Of a DNA stretch of 36,405 nucleotides, positions 32,372-36,405 are shown piece after piece. The notes below the pieces were generated by a model. That model made no database searches, was not told where the DNA came from, and was given only the letters and a program-made list of their open reading frames with translations. The position numbers and the translations under genes are program-made. Within the stretch, counting starts at the first letter, position 1. Each line of letters begins with the position of its first letter. Source of the stretch: Actinomycetes bacterium (lineage in GTDB: Bacteria > Actinomycetota > Acidimicrobiia > Acidimicrobiales > Acidimicrobiaceae); NCBI GenBank assembly GCA_021850605.1, contig JAJZLQ010000110.1, positions 1 through 36,405 on the forward strand. The letters are read 5' to 3'.

Positions 32372-32668
32372 CACGGAGCGTGGCCGATCGCCGCCTGACG
32401 CGCGCCCATCTTTTAGGCCTGTCGAATGCAACCGCGCTCCCGGCGATGCATTTTGGAACCCGCGAAGAGCGTCATTCGGTACTTCTCACCGCAAGGCCTC
32501 ACGAGAGTTCAAACCGTCAGGGGCGCGCCAATCTCAGAAGTCCACGTCCCGCACAGACAGACTGCGACCCTCTTGGGGCCCACCTTCCGGGCCTGTATAC
32601 CCATCAGTAAGCGTGCACAGATCCTATTCAGAGGTTCTGGCTGCAAGCCCAAACAAAGGGCTTCCTGG
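32372..32668. other. Intergenic region between tRNA-Glu and DUF1906-like gene
   Basis: I see no convincing gene here. A short inverted repeat (AAGCCC/GGGCTT, about 32646-32664) lies just past the stop of the leftward DUF1906-like gene and could act as its terminator, although it lacks a strong T run on that strand. Confidence 0.4.
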
Positions 32669-33481
32669 TCAAGAACAAGCGGTGTCCTTGTCAAGACCCC
32701 CGATGCTGCCGCTCTGGACCAGCCAGGTAGGGACTCCACCCAAGACATAAGAAGAAGTGGAGGACGGACAGGACGTCAAGCCGGCCACCCAGCTGCCCGA
32801 CATGGCCGGAGTAGTGTCCCAGTTCGGGCCGCCGGTGATCTTTGCCCACATCGAAGGCGAAGAGTAGAAGCCCCCACCGCCAACGGTGGACATGAAATAG
32901 CTCATGCCGTCGAGGGCGAACTGGTTGAGGCTGGTATTCGTGGACCAGCTATTGCCGGTTTCGACATCGGCCCACCACGACACGGGACTAGATTCCCCGA
33001 GCGAGTTGCTGGCGTAGTTAGCCGCATAGGAAGCCTCGCTGCAACCTATCTCCCAAGCCTGCTGTGCCTGGGAGAGCTTGTGACCACCTAGTTTGCCGAA
33101 AACGCCCGCATTGGAGACGTCGTTGAGGCACGTCTTGACGATCTGGCGCCCAAAAGACCCCGCATACCCGGTGTTGTAGTAAAGCGACACGGGGAGTCCG
33201 GCGGCACTCTTCAACTCCGACGCGGCGCAGGAATTCGAAGTGAAGGCGCGGCCCCCGCCGACACCGATCAGGGCGAAGCCGGCCCCATTGGGGGGTTGAG
33301 GCGCGCTGCAATTGGGATAGGAGACGTCATAGCCGGTACCGCTATAAGGGTTCGATGTCGCGGCGAGCGCCGAAATCGGTAGCAACCCAAGCCAGGCCAA
33401 GCTCACGGCGGCTATGCCCAGAAGGCCTTTTGCCCCGAGGTGGCTGGCACGTCGGGCTACTTTACGTGATCTGGTGCGCAC
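32669..33481 (-). CDS. Secreted DUF1906/GH25-like protein
   Basis: A 270-residue secreted protein. A basic N-terminus and hydrophobic core (GLLGIAAVSLAWLGLLP, then SALAA) form a signal peptide. The mature part begins NPYSGTGYDVSYPNCS. SPVSWWADVETGNSW places an acidic residue after a beta strand, as in GH25-like/DUF1906 TIM barrels, and the end is GGLDKDTACS. The second GTG (33481) has GAGGGA six bases upstream; the frame stays open to 33727 but with atypical sequence. It is paralogous to the C-terminal domain of the 20034-21344 protein (shared GADV/GYDVSxPxC opening, WWxDVE motif and D-x-D-x-A-C end) but lacks the repeats. It is perhaps a cell-wall hydrolase. Confidence 0.75.
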   Translation of the reverse strand: MRTRSRKVARRASHLGAKGLLGIAAVSLAWLGLLPISALAATSNPYSGTGYDVSYPNCSAPQPPNGAGFALIGVGGGRAFTSNSCAASELKSAAGLPVSLYYNTGYAGSFGRQIVKTCLNDVSNAGVFGKLGGHKLSQAQQAWEIGCSEASYAANYASNSLGESSPVSWWADVETGNSWSTNTSLNQFALDGMSYFMSTVGGGGFYSSPSMWAKITGGPNWDTTPAMSGSWVAGLTSCPSSTSSYVLGGVPTWLVQSGSIGGLDKDTACS

Positions 33482-34398
33482 TCGCACTCCCTCGATTTCG
33501 GCTGACACTTGTGACGAGTTTAGGGCCACCCGCAGGAAGCCGCGGGGGATTCCGTCAAAAACAGGGCTCGTGGCGGAATTGGATTCCCGGGAGCAAGACT
33601 CTGAAGATGTGTGCGCACGCCGGCTGCGGAATCCCCAGCTGAGCAGCCCGATAGGATCCGAACACCGGCGGGAAAAGCAACCGGGCCCAAAGCGCATCGC
33701 TTGGTAAGACGCCCATTCAGAGCCCATGGCACACCGTGGTATCTCGTCGGCCTCAGAGACGTTTCACCTGGGGTTCATGGGCATTGAACGTGTCGTCCTG
33801 CACCAGGAGGACGTCGGAGCTGCCGCGAAGTTTGTCGCGGCAACCTTCGACCAGGAGACGTGGTCGCCCTTCCGGATCACTCGATAACCACCGCGGTCGA
33901 TTATTGCCTGAAGCGCGACCATGTCGTGTTCCCGCGCCGACCCCAACTCGACCACCAAGAGCAGGTCGAGGGGCTGGAGCTCGTTCTGGACCCCACAACG
34001 GCATCTGGAACACCTCCTCCGCGTGTTTCGATCATCGATGGCCGCAGCACGCACGGCCAGTGCATTCCAAGCGTCCCTGGTGTCGCAGGGGTACGTTTCG
34101 TACGACGTTCAAACATGCAACGAGTCGCAGGTCATCGAATATCGAATCCGACAAGGCATCCGATAGGCCGAACTCGGTACTTGACGCCCTTCGTGATCAA
34201 GCCGGTATACCCCGGTGATCCTTGGAAGACATATCGCGATCCTCCGCGTGCGCGCCGGAGGGCCGGACCCGATTGAATAAGCAAACGACTCAGTGATCAG
34301 CTCATGGTGCTCAGCCAATTTGTGCCCGGCGGTGTGCAGACGCCAGCTGACTCGCTAAGCTAGTGTTTCCTTGTTGCCTGATTAGTGACGAGGTACTG
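33482..34398. other. Long region without a convincing gene, possible decayed remnants
   Basis: This 917-base stretch lies between the DUF1906-like gene and tRNA-Asp. Frames of 50-140 codons occur on both strands, but none has a matching RBS, a recognisable domain or a consistent codon pattern. A 53-codon frame (ATG 33726 to TAA 33887) and a later fragment ending VSYDVQTCNESQVIEYRIRQ (about 34094-34166) could be pieces of one degraded gene. A tRNA-Leu-like stretch at about 33570-33585 is too short to be a tRNA. Confidence 0.4.
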
Positions 34399-34473
34399 GG
34401 ACCTGTGGTGCAGCTCGGAGTGCACGCCGGCCTGTCAAGCCGGAGGTCGCGGGTTCAAATCCCGTCAGGTCCG
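34399..34473 (+). tRNA. tRNA-Asp (anticodon GTC)
   Basis: A 75-base cloverleaf. The acceptor stem is GGACCTG/CAGGTCC, the D arm GTGC...GCAC, the anticodon arm CCGGC-CTGTCAA-GCCGG giving anticodon GTC, and the T arm GCGGG-TTCAAAT-CCCGT. The discriminator is G and CCA is not encoded. tRNA-Phe follows 19 bases later, probably in one transcript. Confidence 0.94.
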
Positions 34474-34492
34474 CTGGTGGTCTTACCGCCTT

Positions 34493-34568
34493 GGTCGGGT
34501 AGCTCAGTTGGTAGAGCACACGCCTGAAAAGCGTGGGGTCACCGGATCGAAACCGGTCCCGACCACCA
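34493..34568 (+). tRNA. tRNA-Phe (anticodon GAA)
   Basis: A 76-base tRNA with encoded CCA. The acceptor stem is GGTCGGG/CCCGACC, the D arm GCTC...GAGC, the anticodon arm CACGC-CTGAAAA-GCGTG giving anticodon GAA, and the T arm ACCGG-ATCGAAA-CCGGT. The T loop starts with A instead of the nearly invariant T at position 54, while T55, C56, G57 and A58 are normal. Confidence 0.94.
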
Positions 34569-34580
34569 AATCACGCAAAA

Positions 34581-34604
34581 GAGCCCGCAGCTAACTGCGG
34601 GCTC
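34581..34604. terminator. Strong bidirectional hairpin terminator
   Basis: A perfect 10-base stem (GAGCCCGCAG at 34581-34590 and CTGCGGGCTC at 34595-34604) with a CTAA loop lies between tRNA-Phe and the stop of the convergent malic enzyme gene. AAAA precedes it and TT...TTT follows it, so it can act as an intrinsic terminator in both directions. Confidence 0.85.
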
Positions 34605-34614
34605 TTGCCGTTTC

Positions 34615-36030
34615 CTAGATGACTCCCGGCTCTTGCCGGACCACCCCATCCGCGCGGGCAGCATCGGCAACCGCCTGCGCGACCATTGAGGCAACGTTCT
34701 GCTTGAAGAGCGACGGGATGATGTAATGCGCAGAAAGCTCGTTGGGCGCAACCGCTGAGGCAATTGCGTTGGCAGCGGCAATCTTCATTGACTCCGTGAT
34801 GGCCATGGCACCGGCGTCGAGGGCGCCCCGGAATATCCCGGGAAAACAGAGAACGTTGTTGATCTGGTTCGCATAGTCGCTGCGTCCGGTGGCTACGACT
34901 GCGGCCAGTCCCTCGATCTCCTCGGGAAGAACCTCAGGCTCGGGATTGGCGAGAGCGAACACGATTGGCCGGCTGCCCATGCGAGCTATGTCTTCACGGC
35001 CGACCAAGCCGGGGCCGGACACGCCGATGAAAACATCCGCTCCGACGAGAACATCACCCAGAGTGCCATGACGCCTGCCGGGATTGGTGTTGGTCGCCAG
35101 CCATTCCTTCATTCCGGACAGGCCCGGTCGCCCGTCGTATATCGCACCCTGCCTGTCCACAACCACGATGTTCGGGACACCGGCATTGGCAAGGATCTTC
35201 GTGATCGCCACACCGGCTGCTCCGGCACCCGCGATGACGACGGTGAGCTCGCTCAACTTCTTGTCGACAACGATCATCGAGTTGCGAAGGGCTGCAAGAG
35301 TCACGACCGCGGTTCCGTGCTGATCGTCGTGGAAGACGGGAATGTCAAGACGCCGCTTCAGCTCCTCCTCCACCTCGAAGCAGCGAGGAGCGGCGATGTC
35401 CTCGAGGTTGATACCGCCAAAGGCCGGCTCGAGCGCCTCCACCGCTTCGATGAGTTCCTCTGCGCTGCGAACGTTGAGGCAGATGGGGAAAGCGTCTACA
35501 CCTGCAAACTGCTTGAAGAGCTGGGCCTTGCCTTCCATGACGGGCAGAGCCGCGTAGGGGCCTATATTTCCCAAACCCAGCACGGCGGTGCCATCGGTGA
35601 CCACGGCAACCATGTTCGCCTTGATGGTGTAGTTGTGCACCTCGACCGGCTTCTTGGCGATCTCGAGGCAAACCCTCGCGACGCCGGGAGTGTAGGCCAT
35701 GGAAAGGTCGTCCCGGTTCTGGATGGGCGTCTTGCCGCAGATCTCGATCTTTCCGTGAAGATGTAGGCGGAAGGTGCGATCGAGGACGCTCTTGACGCGG
35801 ACACCGGAAACCGCTTCTGCCACTTTACGTATCTCATCGACGTGCGCCTCGTCAACGGCCAGGACCGTGATGTCGCGGACGATGGTATCCCCCGTCACCT
35901 CGATCAGGTCCAGCCCGAGAATATTGCCCCCCGCTTCGCCGATGGCCGTCGTGAGGCGGCCGAGTACCCCGGGCCGATGATTCAATTCGGCACGAATAAC
36001 AACGGAGTGAGAGACATTGGGAGTTGCCAT
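34615..36030 (-). CDS. NAD(P)-dependent malic enzyme with N-terminal ACT domain
   Basis: A 471-residue malic enzyme that decarboxylates malate to pyruvate with NAD(P). An N-terminal ACT domain (residues ~8-82, VIRAELNHRPGVLGRLTTAI) suggests control by a small ligand. The catalytic part has Tyr113 in SMAYTPGVARVC, Lys168 in PVMEGKAQLF, the metal-binding segment NLEDIAAPRCFEVE with DIPVFHDDQHGTAVV, the dinucleotide motif VVIAGAGAAGVAITK and the C-terminal NQINNVLCFPGIFRGALDAG. The length is usual for bacterial ACT-malic enzymes. Cofactor preference cannot be told with certainty. The start is ATG 36030. It converges on the tRNA pair across a shared terminator and is divergent from the last gene. 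Confidence 0.94.
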   Translation of the reverse strand: MATPNVSHSVVIRAELNHRPGVLGRLTTAIGEAGGNILGLDLIEVTGDTIVRDITVLAVDEAHVDEIRKVAEAVSGVRVKSVLDRTFRLHLHGKIEICGKTPIQNRDDLSMAYTPGVARVCLEIAKKPVEVHNYTIKANMVAVVTDGTAVLGLGNIGPYAALPVMEGKAQLFKQFAGVDAFPICLNVRSAEELIEAVEALEPAFGGINLEDIAAPRCFEVEEELKRRLDIPVFHDDQHGTAVVTLAALRNSMIVVDKKLSELTVVIAGAGAAGVAITKILANAGVPNIVVVDRQGAIYDGRPGLSGMKEWLATNTNPGRRHGTLGDVLVGADVFIGVSGPGLVGREDIARMGSRPIVFALANPEPEVLPEEIEGLAAVVATGRSDYANQINNVLCFPGIFRGALDAGAMAITESMKIAAANAIASAVAPNELSAHYIIPSLFKQNVASMVAQAVADAARADGVVRQEPGVI

Positions 36031-36145
36031 ACCTCAAACATAGCCGATGGCTTATGAAAACTCATTTTCGGCATCAGCGCAGGTAGAGGACCACGTGCCG
36101 CGGATTGTCCAGACCCTAAAACAGAACTAGAACTAGGGATAGGCT

Positions 36146-36405
36146 ATGGCGTCCCGAACAGGCGCGCAACAAACGGCGCAAGCCCCCAAAGGGCTCCTAA
36201 CTGAATCGGCAAAGGCAGGAATGATGGGGATCTTCGGCTGGGGGAAGCGTGCGCGCAAGGAGGAGCCCACCGGTGACCACCCTGATTCGACAGAGAACGA
36301 GCTGACTTCACCTCCGGCGAACACCGAAGAACCTGAAACAAGCGTGACAGAGCCATTGGCAGAGGCAGAGCCGGTGGCAGAGCCGGTGGCAGAGGCAGAG
36401 GCAGA
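36146..36405 (+). CDS. N-terminal fragment of an acidic Glu/Ala/Pro-rich protein, possibly FtsY
   Basis: An open frame from ATG 36146 runs off the right edge. An in-frame ATG pair at 36221/36224 begins MMGIFGWGKRARKEEP, an amphipathic basic start followed by a highly acidic low-complexity tract (Glu/Ala/Pro/Val repeats, such as EAEPVAEPVAEAEA). This layout fits the N-terminal A domain of SRP receptor FtsY, but an RNase E-type or other acidic-tailed protein is possible because no GTPase motif is inside the window. The 36221 start has AAAGG about five bases upstream and may be the real one. Identification is tentative. Confidence 0.5.
   Translation, partial: MASRTGAQQTAQAPKGLLTESAKAGMMGIFGWGKRARKEEPTGDHPDSTENELTSPPANTEEPETSVTEPLAEAEPVAEPVAEAEA
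36339..36405 (+). repeat. Short tandem repeats in the acidic coding tract
   Basis: Imperfect 12-base units built from GGCAGAGCCGGT and GGCAGAGGCAGA repeat to the end of the window. They keep the reading frame and encode Ala-Glu-Pro-Val and Ala-Glu-Ala-Glu blocks. Slippage would change length without a frameshift. Confidence 0.65.

Noticed and set aside
32218-32409. Short minus-strand frame across tRNA-Glu
   Set aside because: It is the common spurious frame read from a tRNA (NGIRTRVTAVKG-type); the tRNA itself explains the sequence.
33568-33600. tRNA-Leu-like stretch (GTGGCGGAATTGG)
   Set aside because: Only the D-arm-like segment is present; no anticodon arm, T arm or acceptor pairing can be built.
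33726-33887. 53-codon plus-strand frame starting MAHRGISS
   Set aside because: No clear RBS, no known domain and no support from neighbours; kept only as part of the gene-poor region note.
34385-34594. 69-codon frame across tRNA-Asp and tRNA-Phe
   Set aside because: It contains the classic tRNA-derived false peptide (GRGFKSRQ, VAQLVEH) and no RBS.

Overview
The window looks like chromosomal DNA of a GC-rich, deep-branching actinobacterium, most like an acidimicrobial lineage. This is inferred from several things seen in the sequence: frequent GTG and TTG starts, clpS followed directly by a DUF2017 gene, a SenX3/RegX3-type two-component pair, SdhC/SdhD of the actinobacterial type, a heme A synthase next to an ABC-2 exporter, and a conjugation-like gene set of the SCO6880 type. 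I see no rRNA, insertion sequence, integrase or CRISPR array.

Left part (1-11.8 kb): a truncated acyl-CoA synthetase diverges from a pirin gene. Then come a GNAT acetyltransferase, a stretch with a probable decayed secreted-protein gene, and a GT1-type glycosyltransferase. A leftward group follows: MFS exporter, AGPS-like FAD oxidase and acyl-CoA thioesterase. A rightward group follows that: a channel-like membrane protein, a MoaD/ThiS protein, a 46-residue acidic protein and a NatA/NatB ABC exporter.

Centre (11.8-17.7 kb): a compact leftward operon encodes a stripped-down type IV secretion/conjugation-like machine. In transcription order it holds a TrbC-like two-TM subunit, a TrbL/VirB6-like channel, an SCO6880/PrgI-like protein, a VirB4-like ATPase, a VirD4/TraG-like ATPase, a FlgN-like coiled-coil protein and a 58-residue protein. 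From the channel gene onward the reading frames overlap, which suggests translational coupling. No relaxase or integrase is visible. This is the most unusual system in the window.

Right part (17.7-36.4 kb): a rightward senX3-regX3-fur-like operon is followed by a secreted repeat protein with a DUF1906-like domain. A leftward group holds a 42-residue membrane protein, sdhC and sdhD without sdhA or sdhB. Next are serS (leftward), then ABC-2 ATPase/permease, ctaA, clpS, DUF2017, two Gfo/Idh oxidoreductases, an alpha/beta hydrolase, and an unusual fusion of a peptidase-E-like class I glutamine-amidotransferase fold with a cysteinyl-tRNA-synthetase-like C-terminus. That fusion gene ends 35 bases before tRNA-Glu. 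A second DUF1906-like secreted protein, tRNA-Asp, tRNA-Phe, a strong bidirectional hairpin terminator, an ACT-domain malic enzyme and the start of an acidic, possibly FtsY-like, protein close the window.

All functional calls come from reading motifs and gene order. No database search was run.
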